Assembly: GCA_027310565.1 (NCBI GenBank)
Contig: DAIDAP010000036.1
Span: 1-64,000, forward strand
Direction of reading: 5' to 3'
From: Chloroflexota bacterium
Lineage (GTDB): Bacteria; Chloroflexota; Limnocylindria; P2-11E
DNA length: 64,000 nucleotides
Below the pieces are notes generated by a model, which made no database searches, was not told the origin of the DNA, and saw only the letters and a program-made list of their open reading frames with translations. Made by a program: the position numbers and the translations under genes. Shown here in pieces: positions 14,943 through 24,429 of the stretch. The first letter of the stretch is position 1; every line of letters begins with the position of its first letter.

Positions 14943-15907
14943 CGCTTCCCCCTCCGTCGGCCTCGTCGTCTCCCCTCGCGCGCACCCGCCGGTGCCGCCG
15001 CGGCCGCGGGTGCCCCACCCGCCTCCGCGTCGCGCTCGCGCATGTCCTCGCGTGCCTCCGCCACGGCCGCCGCCTCGCGGCGCTCCATCTCGCGATCCGC
15101 CGGCGTCGGCACGCCGCGCAGGAACGGGAGGTACTTCGGCAGCTGTCCCCAGCCGACGACGAAGTACTGCTGCACGATCTGGAAGAGCGTGGTGGTGATC
15201 CAGTACAGCGTGAGCCCGGCCGGGAACTGCGCGCCGAGGATCACGGTCAGGAGCGGGAACGTGTAGGCCATCGACTGGAACATCCGCTGGTTCGGATCGC
15301 TCGTCTGCGCGGGCTTGGCGGGCATCGCCATGACCGACGCGACGAGCTGCGCGGCGCCGGCGATGATCGGCAGGACGTAGAGGGGATCGGGCCGCTCGAG
15401 GCCGCGCGTGATCCACGGGAGCCAGTTCGCCGTCGTGTCCAGCGTCCCGTTCACCGGGATCGGGTTGGTGATGAGGCCCGAGAGGAAACCGAAGACCTGG
15501 TTCGCCTCGGCGTAGGTGAGCCCGGGGCACACGCTCCCGCCCTTCCCGAGGCCGCAGCCGAGCTGCGTCAGCGCGGAGTAGAGCGCGAAGAGGATCGGCA
15601 GCTGGAGCAGCAGCGGCAGGCAGCCCGCCGCGGGGTTCACGCCGCGCTCGCCGTAGAGCTTCATCTGCTCCTGCGAGATCCGCTGGCGGTCGTTGCCGTA
15701 CTTCTTCTTCAGCTCGTTCAGCGCGGGCGCGAGCTCCTGCATCGCGCGCTGCGAGCGGATCTGCGTGACGTACAGCGGGTACACGACGAGGCGGATCGCG
15801 ACGGTGATGACGATGATGGCGAGCCCGAAGTCGCGGACGACCGAGTACGCCAGCAGCGCCACGGCCATGAGCGGGTGCACGAGCAGGCCGTTCCAGAGGT
15901 CGGTCAC
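14939..15907 (-). CDS. yidC: Membrane protein insertase YidC
   Basis: The 322-residue protein has the five-helix YidC/Oxa1 core: [35 protein letters not shown] with the conserved Arg in the groove, a coiled cytoplasmic loop ([23 protein letters not shown]), [23 protein letters not shown], then [38 protein letters not shown]. It inserts membrane proteins with or after SecYEG. It lacks the large periplasmic domain of Gram-negative YidC, as in Gram-positive and Chloroflexota forms. GTG start overlapping the yidD stop. The tail is Ala/Arg-rich and strongly basic. Confidence 0.95.
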   Translation of the reverse strand: MTDLWNGLLVHPLMAVALLAYSVVRDFGLAIIVITVAIRLVVYPLYVTQIRSQRAMQELAPALNELKKKYGNDRQRISQEQMKLYGERGVNPAAGCLPLLLQLPILFALYSALTQLGCGLGKGGSVCPGLTYAEANQVFGFLSGLITNPIPVNGTLDTTANWLPWITRGLERPDPLYVLPIIAGAAQLVASVMAMPAKPAQTSDPNQRMFQSMAYTFPLLTVILGAQFPAGLTLYWITTTLFQIVQQYFVVGWGQLPKYLPFLRGVPTPADREMERREAAAVAEAREDMRERDAEAGGAPAAAAAPAGAREGRRRGRRRGKR

Positions 15908-16128
15908 CGGCCGTGCGCCTCCGGGACCGGGTCGTGCCCGCCCCGCGACAGCGGATTGCACGACAGCACCCGTCTGACCGCGAGGAGCGTCCCCTTCAGC
16001 GCCCCGTGCCGCTCGATCGCCTCGATCGCGTATTCCGAGCAGGTGGGGGTGTACCGGCAGGCCGGGGGCAGCCGCGGGCTGATGTGCCGCTTGTAGGAGC
16101 GCAGGGCCGCGACGAGGGCGCGCTTCAC
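15904..16128 (-). CDS. yidD: Membrane protein insertion efficiency factor YidD
   Basis: This 74-residue protein shows the full YidD signature: [59 protein letters not shown], with the conserved Cys residues in CRYTPTCS and SCNP. It is a small membrane-associated protein that helps insertion through YidC. It is coupled by overlapping start/stop codons to both rnpA and yidC. Confidence 0.95.
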   Translation of the reverse strand: MKRALVAALRSYKRHISPRLPPACRYTPTCSEYAIEAIERHGALKGTLLAVRRVLSCNPLSRGGHDPVPEAHGR

Positions 16129-16448
16129 GGCGCCGCCTCGTCCAGCGCGGATGCGGCCTCCGCCAGCAGCGCCGCGAACGGGGTCTCGAGCGCGGCGGCA
16201 CGCGCGGTCACGAGCACGTCGAGCGCTCGCCCGCGCAGCGCGCTGCGGAAGGCCTCGCGGAGCCGGCGGCGGGCGTGATTGCGCATCACGGCACCGCCGA
16301 GCGTACGCGGTGCGGACACCGCGAGGCGTGGAGCGCCTTCGGCGGCGCCGACCGCTCGCAGGGTGAACGACGTGCGACGCACGGAGCGACCGCGAGCTCG
16401 CACCGCGGCGATGTCACCGGAACGCCGCAGACGCGCGGCGCGCACCAC
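16125..16448 (-). CDS. rnpA: Ribonuclease P protein component
   Basis: The 107-residue basic protein is RnpA. The signature [14 protein letters not shown] corresponds to the conserved RNRxKRxxRE helix that contacts P RNA, and it follows the [27 protein letters not shown] strand region. It supports maturation of tRNA 5' ends and, here, of the ssrA transcript. It starts with GTG (two GTGs in a row, 16448 and 16445) 10 nt after rpmH. Confidence 0.92.
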   Translation of the reverse strand: MVRAARLRRSGDIAAVRARGRSVRRTSFTLRAVGAAEGAPRLAVSAPRTLGGAVMRNHARRRLREAFRSALRGRALDVLVTARAAALETPFAALLAEAASALDEAAP

Positions 16449-16458
16449 GACGGACCGA

Positions 16459-16596
16459 TCAGACGACGATGAGGCGCTTGCGGCCGCGCGCGCGACGGGC
16501 TGCGAGCACCGCGCGGCCGCCGGTCGTCTTCATGCGCGCGCGGAAGCCGTGCACTCGCGCGCGACGACGCGTCTTCGGTTGATACGTGCGCTTCAC
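16459..16596 (-). CDS. rpmH: 50S ribosomal protein L34
   Basis: The 45-residue protein is unmistakable L34: [20 protein letters not shown] followed by [21 protein letters not shown]. It is short and highly basic and binds 23S rRNA. The start is GTG with GGGAGAAGGGA upstream. It is the first gene of the origin-proximal operon, facing away from dnaA. Confidence 0.97.
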   Translation of the reverse strand: MKRTYQPKTRRRARVHGFRARMKTTGGRAVLAARRARGRKRLIVV

Positions 16597-16851
16597 GATC
16601 GAGTCCCTTCTCCCCTGGATGCGCGCGGCTGATGAGAGCGAGGCGGGATGGGTAGGTGTGTCATGAGAAAGTCTAGCAGCGCACTTGTGCGCGTGCTCGT
16701 GGTGCAGTTGCCGCGTCGTCCGACGCGGTGCTACTGTTCGACGGCTTCCAGCGGGCGGTGTGCTCTCGTCTTTTCGTCGGTGCGGCGACCACGCGTAGCG
16801 TCCACATGTGGGGAGCGTCTGTACGTGTTCGAGCGAAGAGAAGGGGAGCCG
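16597..16851. promoter_or_regulatory. Divergent rpmH-dnaA promoter region
   Basis: This 255-nt gap must hold both promoters. Visible elements are the short hairpin GCGCAC-TT-GTGCGC (16679-16692) and the perfect palindrome CCACATGTGG (16802-16811), which resembles two outward DnaA half-boxes. AAGGGGAG 5 nt before 16852 decides the TTG start of dnaA. No perfect DnaA box is present here. Confidence 0.5.
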
Positions 16852-18201
16852 TTGAACCTCAAGCAGGTGTGGTCGGCCGCCCTCGGCGAGCTCCAGCTCG
16901 CGGTCACCAGGGCGAACTACGACACCTGGTTCAAGGACACCCAGCTCGTCTCCGAGGAAGACGACGTCTTTCTGATCGGCGTGCCGAATGCCTTCGCGCG
17001 CGAGTGGCTCGAGAACAAGTACCGCACGCAGGTCCGCGAGACCCTCCAGCGGCTGCTCTCGCGCACGGTCGACGTGCGCTTCGTCACCATGGCGGCAGCC
17101 GCGGGGGCGGCCGCCGCCCACCCGGAGCGCCCGGGCGCCGTGACCCCGGCCGTGAACGAGCGCCGCGAGGTCCCGGCGGCGCTCCTGAACACCCGCTACA
17201 CCTTCTCCACCTTCGTGGTCGGCTCGAACAACCGTCTCGCGCACGCCGCGGCGCTCTCCGTCGCCGAGCGGCCAGGCCATTCCTACAACCCGCTGTTCAT
17301 CTACGGCGGATCCGGGCTCGGCAAGACCCATCTCATGCACGCCATCGGCCACGCCGTCATTTCGCGTCATCCGAAGAAGCGCGTCGCCTACGCGACGAGC
17401 GAGAAGTTCACGAATGAGTTCATCAACTCGATCCGCGCGCAGAAGGGCGAGGAGTTCCGCGAGCGCTACCGGCGGATCGACGTCCTGCTCATCGACGACA
17501 TCCAATTCCTCACCGGCAAGGAGGGGACGCAGGAGGAGTTCTTCCACACGTTCAACGCGATCCACGAGGAGGGAAAGCAGATCGTGCTGTCGAGCGATCG
17601 TCCGCCCAAGGCGATCGAGCGGCTCGAGGATCGCCTTCGCTCACGCTTCGAGTGGGGGCTCATCGCGGACATCTCGACGCCCGACCTCGAGACGCGCATC
17701 GCGATCCTCCGCGCGAAAGCGGAGGCGCAGTCGGTCCCGGTCCCCCCGCCGGTCATCGACTTCCTCGCGCAGCGGATCGTCTCGAACATCCGCGAGCTCG
17801 AGGGGGCGCTGACGCGGATCGTGGCGTACGCGACGCTGAACGCGGTCCCGGTCACGACCCAGCTCGCGCAGGAGATCCTCCAGAACATCCTGTACAACCC
17901 GCGCCAGAAGACGCTCTCGCCGGAGAAGATCGTCGACGCCGTCGCCCGCTACTACGGCGTTCCGGTGGAGCAGCTCCGTGGGAAGCAGCGCGACAAGCAG
18001 ATCGTCCTTCCGCGGCAGATCGCCATGTACCTCATGCGTGAAGAGACCGAGGCTCCGCTGCTGCGCATCGGCGAGGCGCTCGGGGGGCGTGACCATTCCA
18101 CCGTCCTCCACGGCTGCGAAAAGATCGAGCGCGAGATGGCGGAGAACGACGACTTCCGCCGCGACGTGGGCGCGCTGCGCGAGATGCTCTACGGCGACTG
18201 A
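16852..18201 (+). CDS. dnaA: Chromosomal replication initiator DnaA
   Basis: With the TTG start the protein has 449 residues. Domain I is [28 protein letters not shown], followed by a short linker. The AAA+ core starts at [22 protein letters not shown], with Walker A GGSGLGKT (152-159) and Walker B LLIDDIQF (Asp215/216). The C-terminal DNA-binding domain has [15 protein letters not shown] from about residue 411, close to the GGRDHTTVLHA consensus that reads DnaA boxes. The frame is open further upstream, but the AAGGGGAG site and family length favour 16852. Three DnaA boxes follow the gene. Confidence 0.96.
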   Translation: MNLKQVWSAALGELQLAVTRANYDTWFKDTQLVSEEDDVFLIGVPNAFAREWLENKYRTQVRETLQRLLSRTVDVRFVTMAAAAGAAAAHPERPGAVTPAVNERREVPAALLNTRYTFSTFVVGSNNRLAHAAALSVAERPGHSYNPLFIYGGSGLGKTHLMHAIGHAVISRHPKKRVAYATSEKFTNEFINSIRAQKGEEFRERYRRIDVLLIDDIQFLTGKEGTQEEFFHTFNAIHEEGKQIVLSSDRPPKAIERLEDRLRSRFEWGLIADISTPDLETRIAILRAKAEAQSVPVPPPVIDFLAQRIVSNIRELEGALTRIVAYATLNAVPVTTQLAQEILQNILYNPRQKTLSPEKIVDAVARYYGVPVEQLRGKQRDKQIVLPRQIAMYLMREETEAPLLRIGEALGGRDHSTVLHGCEKIEREMAENDDFRRDVGALREMLYGD

Positions 18202-18545
18202 GCCACTCTAGGCGCGGCGAACAGCCCTCTTTCGCCCCAAACGTGATGTGGATAAGGGCGTTCGATCTGTGGATAAGCGCACCCAATTGTGGATAGGCAA
18301 GAGATCGCTCAGTCTGGTTTAGATACGTCTGTCGTCGAAAGCAACAATCCCGCCCGTTGTCTATGCCGTCATCCGCCGGCTATGCGCAGCGTGTCCACCG
18401 TCGAGCGACACGGGCGCAGCCGTCCCAAACCCAGCGTGGGGTGGTGTTACCGAGACACCAGAATATCGGAAGCGGCATAGTCCACACCACTACTACTGGT
18501 GCTACTGCATAAGAGCAAACATCTTCGCTCAGGACGGGAGGGTGT
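18202..18545. other. oriC: Probable chromosomal origin (oriC) with three phased DnaA boxes
   Basis: TGTGGATAA at 18247-18255 and 18268-18276 are perfect DnaA boxes (reverse of TTATCCACA). TGTGGATAG at 18288-18296 differs by one base. They are spaced 21 and 20 bp, two helical turns each, all in one direction. Downstream, GTGGTGT (18441-18447) and ACACCAC (18484-18490) form an inverted repeat flanking a less GC-rich stretch that could be the unwinding element. The dnaN promoter must also lie here. The position between dnaA and dnaN is classic. Confidence 0.8.
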
Positions 18546-19673
18546 GTGAAGGTCACTTGTCTACAGGAGAATCTCGCCCGTGGCCTCCAGATCGCCGGGC
18601 GGGCCGTCTCGACACGTGGAAGCCTGCCGATCCTGAGCAATGTGCTGCTTCGAACGGAGAGCGGTCGCCTGAAGGTGACCGCGACCAACCTCGAGGTCGG
18701 CATCAACTGCTGGGTGCCGGCGAAAGTCGACGACGAGGGTGCGATCACCGTGCCGGCACGGCTCTTCACCGAGTTCGTGAACTCTCTTCCGCCCGGGCAG
18801 GCCGAGCTGTCGCTCAACGTGCGAACAAAAACCGTGCACCTGCGCAGCGGCGCGTACGAAGCGAACTTCAAAGGCATGGACGCGGAGGAGTTCCCGATCA
18901 TCCCGGCGGCGCCCGAGAAGCCCACGACACGCCTACCCGAAGCCACGCTGCGTCGGATGATCGGCGAGGTGGCTTTTGTCGCGACCACCGACGACAGCCG
19001 GCCGGTGCTCACCGGCGTGCTCACCACGCTCGACGGCGATCAAATAACGATGGCCGCCGCCGACCCCTACCGTCTGTCGGTCCGGCATGCACGGCTCATG
19101 GACGGGGTGGAGCCGAAGGTCGAAGTGATCGTCCCGGCGCGGAGCCTCCTCGAGGTGCAGCGGATCATCAACGACACCGACGACCCTGTGGAGATCTTCG
19201 TTACACCGAACGGCAGCCAGGTCATCTTCCACACGGACGAGGCCGATCTGGTTTCGCGTGTCATCGAGGGGCAGTTCCCGAACTACCGGCAGGTCATCCC
19301 GAGCGGGAGCCCAGCGACGAAGCTCGTCGCCCAGCGTGAGGAGCTGCTCCAGGCGACACGGCTGGCATCCCTATTCGCGCGGGATTCGGCGAACATGCTT
19401 CGCTTCCAGGTGGATCCTGCCGGTTCTCCACCCCTCGTCATCAGCGCGAACGCCGCCGAGGTCGGCGACAACACGGCGAAGGTCGAGGCGAACGTCGACG
19501 GCGCGGGGACGACGATCGCGTTCAACTCGCGGTTCATCGCTGACGCGCTGGGGAGTCTGACCGCGCCCGAGGTCGCGCTCGAGCTCGGCGGCCCGCTGGC
19601 GCCGGGCGTGATCAAGATCGTCGGCGACGACACCTACCTCCATGTGGTGATGCCTCTCCGCATCCCGGCCTGA
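18546..19673 (+). CDS. dnaN: DNA polymerase III beta sliding clamp
   Basis: The 375-residue protein has three clamp repeats: MKVTCLQENLARGLQIAGRAVSTRGSLPILSNVLL at the start, TLRRMIGEVAFVATTDDSRPVLTGVLTTL at the start of the second, and RFIADALGSL with the end YLHVVMPLRIPA in the third. The C-terminal MPLR/MP(L/M)R motif is the clamp family end. It tethers the polymerase to DNA and recruits repair factors. GTG start with GGGAGGG upstream. It is followed 1 nt later by recF. Confidence 0.96.
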   Translation: MKVTCLQENLARGLQIAGRAVSTRGSLPILSNVLLRTESGRLKVTATNLEVGINCWVPAKVDDEGAITVPARLFTEFVNSLPPGQAELSLNVRTKTVHLRSGAYEANFKGMDAEEFPIIPAAPEKPTTRLPEATLRRMIGEVAFVATTDDSRPVLTGVLTTLDGDQITMAAADPYRLSVRHARLMDGVEPKVEVIVPARSLLEVQRIINDTDDPVEIFVTPNGSQVIFHTDEADLVSRVIEGQFPNYRQVIPSGSPATKLVAQREELLQATRLASLFARDSANMLRFQVDPAGSPPLVISANAAEVGDNTAKVEANVDGAGTTIAFNSRFIADALGSLTAPEVALELGGPLAPGVIKIVGDDTYLHVVMPLRIPA

Positions 19674-19674
19674 C

Positions 19675-20790
19675 GTGCGCGTCGTCGAGCTCGCGCTCGA
19701 GAACCTCCGGTCCTACGCTGACCTCACCCTGCCGCTCGCACCGGGCGCAACGGCGCTCATCGGCCCCAACGGCGGCGGGAAGACGAACGTGCTCGAGGCC
19801 ATTCACCTCCTCGCCCGCGGCGACTCACCGCGGGCTCGAGAGGACAGGGAGCTCGTGCGCTGGGGCGCCACGACGGCCCGCGCGCGCGCCGACGTCCTGC
19901 GCGCGGAGAGCGAGCGGCGCATCGAGCTGCTTCTGTTCGCGCCGCTCGAGGACGAGCGGCGCCCGCGCCGCCGCCTGCTCCTCGACGGGGCCGGGAAGCG
20001 GCCGGAGGACGCCGGGGGCGAGCTCGTGGTCGTGGCCTTCTTTCCCGAGGACGTCGAGCTGCTCGGCGCGGCGCCCCCGGCCCGGCGCCGCTTCCTGGAC
20101 GCGATGCTCGGCCAGGTGGAGCGCGCGCACCGCCGCGAGAGCCGTGAGCTGCGGCGGATCCTGGAGCAGCGAAACGCGCTCCTGCGCGCGGCGCGCGAGG
20201 ACATGACGCCGCCCGAAGCGGAGCTGGCGTTCTGGGATCGCGAGCTCGTGCGCCTCGCCGCATCGATCTCGCTGCGGCGGGCGGCGCTCGTGGCGGAGCT
20301 CGCCGAGCCGTTCCGCGAGGCGACGGCGCGCTTCAGCGGGGCGTCGGGGCTCGAGCTCCGCTACGCGGGCCAGGTGGGGGGGGACACGGTCGACGAGCGG
20401 GCGGCCGCGTACGAGCAGCTCCTCCGCGAGAAGCGAGACCGCGAGCGCTGGCAGGGGACGACGCTCGTCGGGCCGCACCGCGACGACCTCTCCGTGACGT
20501 CCGCGGGGCGCCCGCTGCCGACGTTCGCCTCGCGCGGGGAGCACCGCAGCGCGGTGCTCGCGCTCAAGCTCGCGGAGGCCGGGTGGCTCACCGCGCGCAC
20601 CGGCGAGACGCCGGTGTTCCTGCTCGACGACGTGCTGTCCGAGCTCGATCCCGCGCGCCGCGACGCGCTCGCGCGCGCCATCCCTCGGGATGCCCAGGCC
20701 CTCCTCACCGCCGCCGTCGTGACCTCGCTCCCCGACGAGCTGCGCGAGCGCGCGGCGGTGCTCCCCGTCCGGATGGGCGAGGTGGGATGA
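19675..20790 (+). CDS. recF: DNA replication and repair protein RecF
   Basis: The 371-residue SMC-like ATPase has Walker A GPNGGGKTNVLEAIHLLA near residue 32, a short coiled region, a signature-like TFASRGEHRSAVLALKLAE, and Walker B PVFLLDDVLSELD. It helps load RecA at gapped DNA. GTG start one base after the dnaN stop. The signature has SRGEHR where most RecF have SQGQQR. That variant keeps the Ser-x-Gly core. Gene order dnaA-dnaN-recF is conserved, but gyrB is not next. Confidence 0.94.
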   Translation: MRVVELALENLRSYADLTLPLAPGATALIGPNGGGKTNVLEAIHLLARGDSPRAREDRELVRWGATTARARADVLRAESERRIELLLFAPLEDERRPRRRLLLDGAGKRPEDAGGELVVVAFFPEDVELLGAAPPARRRFLDAMLGQVERAHRRESRELRRILEQRNALLRAAREDMTPPEAELAFWDRELVRLAASISLRRAALVAELAEPFREATARFSGASGLELRYAGQVGGDTVDERAAAYEQLLREKRDRERWQGTTLVGPHRDDLSVTSAGRPLPTFASRGEHRSAVLALKLAEAGWLTARTGETPVFLLDDVLSELDPARRDALARAIPRDAQALLTAAVVTSLPDELRERAAVLPVRMGEVG

Positions 20791-21092
20791 GGCCGATCGG
20801 GCGCGCCGTCGACCGCGCGCTGCGGGCCCTCGGCGTGGACCGTGACGTCGCCCGGGCCGACGCCGTGCGCGCCTGGCGCGGCGCGGTCGTGAGCGTGCTG
20901 GGACCCGACGCGGCGATCACGCGGGCGATCCGCGCCGAGGGCGACACGCTCCTCGTCGTGGCGCCCACGCCGCAGTGGGCGGGGGAGATCCGTCTGCGGG
21001 AACGCGAGCTCGTACGCGCGCTCGCCGAGCGTGCGCCGGCGAGCGACATCGCGCACGTCCGCGTGGCGCCGGAGGTGTCCGCCCGGCGCTGA
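20787..21092 (+). CDS. DciA-like DUF721 protein
   Basis: The 101-residue protein starts MRPIGRAVDRALRALGVDRDV and has the DUF721 core AWRGAVVSVLGPD and LLVVAPTPQWAGEIRLRERELVRAL. The W...V pattern and the strand before ...W..EL....ELL match DciA, the ancestral helicase-loading factor that works with DnaA and DnaB. It overlaps recF by ATGA, the place where DciA homologues usually sit in bacteria lacking dnaC. This supports a role in loading the replicative helicase at the adjacent origin. Confidence 0.8.
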   Translation: MRPIGRAVDRALRALGVDRDVARADAVRAWRGAVVSVLGPDAAITRAIRAEGDTLLVVAPTPQWAGEIRLRERELVRALAERAPASDIAHVRVAPEVSARR

Positions 21093-21137
21093 TACCCACG
21101 GTCGGCGCGCGCGCCGGAATCTGGGAGACTCGCGCCG

Positions 21138-23201
21138 ATGCCCACCGCGAGCTTCACCACGAAGGTCGGCAGCACCGCGGACGTGCGGCCCAGCCGCGGC
21201 GAGGCCGTCGTGGTGCACGAGCCCGAGACCGGCGCGACGCTGCGCACGAAGGGCCGGCTCTACCTCCTGTGCGAGGTGTCGCCGCCCGGGCCCGCGGTCG
21301 CCGTCGCGCGGGAGGTCGCCCAGCTCGCGGAGCAGGAGTACTACCACGACCTCTCCGCGGGCATCGAGGTGTCGCTGCGCAGAGCGCTCCGTCAGGCGAA
21401 CCGCCGCGCGGCGCAGCGCCTTCGTGATCACCGCGGCGCGACCCTGCACGTCGCCTGCGTCGTCGTCGTGAACACCGAGATCTACGGCGCGCGCATCGGC
21501 GCCGCGCAGGTCTTCCTGGTGCGCCGTGCGCGGCTCTTCCTCCCCGGCGGCGAGCCCGGGGAGCTCGCGGACTTCGTCCACCGCACGACCCCGCGCGACG
21601 CGGGATCGCTCGGGACCGAGCCGGACGTCCTGCCGAAGGTGTGGCGTCAGCGGATCGAGCCCGGCGACACGCTCGTCCTCGCCAGCGGAGCGCTCGTCGA
21701 GGGATTCGGCGCGGACGAGCTCAAGAGCGCGGCGGTCACGCTCCATCCGAGCGCGGCCGCGGCGCACGTGCACAACCGCGCCGTCGCCGACGGCGTCGTC
21801 GGCAGCGACGGCGCGATCTTCATCGAGCTGTCGCGGGGCGGCGCCGCCGGACGCCTCGCGCCGGAGCCGGCGCCGGTCGTCGAGCCCGACGAGGTCGTGA
21901 TCGCCGAGAGGATCCGCTCCGGCGTCGACGCGGTCTGGCGCCGCCGTCCGCGGATCGGCGCGCTCGTGCGTCGTGTCACCGCGCCCGTCACGCGGCTGGG
22001 TGGCACCGCAGTGGGCGTTGGCGTCGAGCTGCTCCCGCGGCGCCGCGCCGCTCTCCCCCGGCACCCCGACACGGCGCGCGAGCGGTCGCGCCGGCAGCGG
22101 CGCGCGGTGAGCCTGCTCGCGATCCTGCTCCTGCTCGCGTCGGTCGCGGTAGGTGCGGTCGCGTATCGCGACTACGAGTCGACCCGCGCGGAGCGTGACT
22201 ACCGGCTCTCCATGCTCGCCGCCGGGGACCTCATCACCTCGGCCCATGCGCTGGTCACGCGGACGCCGCCCGACCCGGAGACCGCCCGATCACGCCTGCT
22301 GAGCGCGAGCGGAAAGCTCGACCAAGCCGCGGCGTACCCGCTCGCCGATCGCGACCAGATCACCGCGTTGCGGACGGACATCGGCTCGCTCATCGATCGG
22401 ATCGACGGCGTGGCGTTCGACACGAGCCGTCTCGACGCGGCGTCCCGGCCCACCGCGCTCATCGGCACCGCGAACGGCCTGTACGTGGCCGATCCGGGCG
22501 CGGGTCGCGTGTGGCACATCTTCGGCGATCCGCTGCAGACGGCGATCATCATGCAGACCGGCACCGGGGGGGTCGGCGCGCCGGTCACGCTCACCTCGGC
22601 GGGCGCGACCGTCTACGCGCTCGACGCCGCGGGCAGGCTCTGGATGTCCGCCGGCGACCAGGTCGCCGACGTGACGCCGCCCGACGCGAGCACGTGGGGC
22701 GAGCGGCCGATGCTCGCGACCTTCGGGACGAACCTCTACGTCTTCCAGCCCGCGAAGGGAGCGCTGCTGAAGTACGAGTCACCCGACGGCAGGAGCTTCG
22801 ACGCGGCGATCCCGTACCTCGCGCAGCCGCTCGCGCCGGGGAGCGTCGTGTCGCTCGCCGTGAACGCGGACGTCTGGCTCGCGACGACCGACGGCCAGAT
22901 CCAGCGCTTCCGGCGCGACCCGCTGAAGGGCACCGTCGCGCGCATCGACTTCACGCCGCGCTGGTCGGGCCCGGCGGTCCGTCCGACGCTCATCCAGGCG
23001 CTCGAGACGCAGCAGGACGTCTACCTGCTCGACGGCGCAGCGCGCGTCGTCGTCGAGCTGGCCCAGGACGGCCGCGAGATCGCGCGCTACGCGCTGCCGC
23101 CCGCGCTGCCGCCGGCCACCGCGTTCTACGTCTCCGAGGCGACGGGCGTCGCGTACACGCTCCACGGGACCAAGATCGCCGCCACGAGCATCCAGCGGTG
23201 A
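21138..23201 (+). CDS. PP2C-like pseudo-phosphatase fused to membrane helix and beta-propeller-like domain
   Basis: The 687-residue protein has a PP2C-type fold at residues 1-235: GATLHVACVVVVNTEIYGARIGAAQVFLVRRARLFL resembles the GTTL...ANVGDSRAYL block, and LVLASGALVEGF replaces LLLCSDGLT. The metal-binding aspartates of PP2C (ADG, SDG) are absent, so catalysis is unlikely. One membrane helix follows at about 325-348 (AVSLLAILLLLASVAVGAVAY), then about 340 residues with repeated short strands ending in D-x-x-G turns, suggestive of a propeller outside the cell. It overlaps rhomboid by GTGA. Perhaps a signal-transducing receptor. Confidence 0.6.
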   Translation: MPTASFTTKVGSTADVRPSRGEAVVVHEPETGATLRTKGRLYLLCEVSPPGPAVAVAREVAQLAEQEYYHDLSAGIEVSLRRALRQANRRAAQRLRDHRGATLHVACVVVVNTEIYGARIGAAQVFLVRRARLFLPGGEPGELADFVHRTTPRDAGSLGTEPDVLPKVWRQRIEPGDTLVLASGALVEGFGADELKSAAVTLHPSAAAAHVHNRAVADGVVGSDGAIFIELSRGGAAGRLAPEPAPVVEPDEVVIAERIRSGVDAVWRRRPRIGALVRRVTAPVTRLGGTAVGVGVELLPRRRAALPRHPDTARERSRRQRRAVSLLAILLLLASVAVGAVAYRDYESTRAERDYRLSMLAAGDLITSAHALVTRTPPDPETARSRLLSASGKLDQAAAYPLADRDQITALRTDIGSLIDRIDGVAFDTSRLDAASRPTALIGTANGLYVADPGAGRVWHIFGDPLQTAIIMQTGTGGVGAPVTLTSAGATVYALDAAGRLWMSAGDQVADVTPPDASTWGERPMLATFGTNLYVFQPAKGALLKYESPDGRSFDAAIPYLAQPLAPGSVVSLAVNADVWLATTDGQIQRFRRDPLKGTVARIDFTPRWSGPAVRPTLIQALETQQDVYLLDGAARVVVELAQDGREIARYALPPALPPATAFYVSEATGVAYTLHGTKIAATSIQR

Positions 23202-23899
23202 TCCCGCTGCGCACGGCGCTCGTGCCGCGCGGGATCCCCGTCGTCAATCGTGCCCTGCTCGCGGTGAACATCGGCGTGTGGATCTACGTGGTGGCGCTGT
23301 CGCGCGACCCCGCCGCGCTCGACGCCTTCTACGCGCGCTACTCCTTCGACTGGAGCGAGCTGGTCCGCGCGGTCAGCGGCGGCACGGCGACGGTCGACGC
23401 CTTTGTGCCGCTGCTCACGCACATGTTCGTCCACGGCGGGTGGCTGCACGTGCTCGGCAACATGCTGTACCTGTGGATCTTCGGCGATGCCGTCGAGGAC
23501 GCGCTGGGCGGCGCGCCGTACCTCGCCCTCTACCTGCTGTCCGGCGTGGCCGCCGCGGTCGCGCAGGGGATCGTCGCTCCCGCGCCGATGGTCGGGGCCT
23601 CGGGGGCGATCGCGGGCGTGCTCGGCGCCTACCTCGTGCTCGCGCCGGCGTCGCGCGTCTCGACGCTCATCTTCCTCCCGCCGTTCATCACCATGGTCGA
23701 CCTCCCGGCGCTCGTCGTCATCGGGATGTTCATCGTGCTCCAGGTGATCGCGGCCCTCGCGGACCTTCGTCTCACCGGCCCCGCGGCCGCCCAGGAGATC
23801 GCCTACTTCGCCCATGTGTTCGGCTTCCTGGCAGGCATCCTCCTCCTCACGGTGCTCCGGCGCGGCGGCGGGCGCCGCGCGCGGACGGGATGGGGTTAG
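23198..23899 (+). CDS. Rhomboid family intramembrane serine protease
   Basis: The 233-residue protein is a bacterial six-helix rhomboid. LTHMFVHGGWLHVLGNMLYLWIFGDAVED is the characteristic L1-TM2 region with the HxxxN oxyanion residues. The catalytic Ser135 lies in GASGAIAGVLGAY, and His206 in FAHVFGFLAGI. It cuts membrane proteins within the bilayer. The GTG start overlaps the stop of the upstream gene, so that protein, which has one membrane helix, is a conceivable substrate or partner (inference). Confidence 0.93.
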   Translation: MIPLRTALVPRGIPVVNRALLAVNIGVWIYVVALSRDPAALDAFYARYSFDWSELVRAVSGGTATVDAFVPLLTHMFVHGGWLHVLGNMLYLWIFGDAVEDALGGAPYLALYLLSGVAAAVAQGIVAPAPMVGASGAIAGVLGAYLVLAPASRVSTLIFLPPFITMVDLPALVVIGMFIVLQVIAALADLRLTGPAAAQEIAYFAHVFGFLAGILLLTVLRRGGGRRARTGWG

Positions 23900-23902
23900 C
23901 CT
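23897..23902 (+). promoter_or_regulatory. TAGCCT -10 box before the DUF151 gene
   Basis: TAGCCT ends 6 nt before the ATG at 23909, with no Shine-Dalgarno between them, consistent with a leaderless mRNA. Confidence 0.35.
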
Positions 23903-23908
23903 TGATCG

Positions 23909-24412
23909 ATGCTCGTGCCCTGCACGGTGGAGTCGGTCCGCGTGCACGTGCTCACGGGGCAGCACGTGGTGCTGCTCCAGGCGAAGGACGGGAACCGGCT
24001 GCTCCCGATCTGGATCGGACCGGATCAGGCGCACAGCATCGCGACGCGCATCGCGGGTATCGCGAGCGAGCGCCCGCTCACGCACGACCTGATGATGGAC
24101 ATGCTGGGGAAGCTCGGCGCTGAGATCACGCGGATCGTCGTCAAGGAACTGGTATCGGACGACAGCGGCAACGGCATCTTCCACGGCAGTCTCTTCGTCC
24201 ACGTCGGCGACAGGGAGATCGAGGTGGACTGCCGCCCGTCCGACGCGATCGCGCTCGCGGTGCGCTGCGAGGCGCGCATCCTCGTCGCCGACACGGTGCT
24301 GGACCGCTCGGCGATCCTGGCCGAGGGCGAGGATGACGAGGCCCTCGCGGTGTTCAGGCAATTCATCGAGTCGCTCCCCGAGGACCCGCGGGGCCCGGCG
24401 ACGACCTCGTAG
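23909..24412 (+). CDS. Bifunctional nuclease family protein (DUF151)
   Basis: The 167-residue protein has the BFN/DUF151 core: VLLQAKDGNRLLPIWIGPDQAHSIA, RPLTHDLMMDMLGKLGAEITRIVV, GIFHGSLFV, and the invariant VDCRPSDAIALAVRCEARILV. Characterised plant homologues have RNase and DNase activity, but the bacterial role is unclear. An acidic C-terminal part (EGEDDEALAVFRQFIESL) resembles the UVR-like ends of other members. It stands between rhomboid and a GT2 gene with its own promoter-like box. Confidence 0.9.
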   Translation: MLVPCTVESVRVHVLTGQHVVLLQAKDGNRLLPIWIGPDQAHSIATRIAGIASERPLTHDLMMDMLGKLGAEITRIVVKELVSDDSGNGIFHGSLFVHVGDREIEVDCRPSDAIALAVRCEARILVADTVLDRSAILAEGEDDEALAVFRQFIESLPEDPRGPATTS

Positions 24413-24429
24413 CGCGGCGACGGCCCTCG

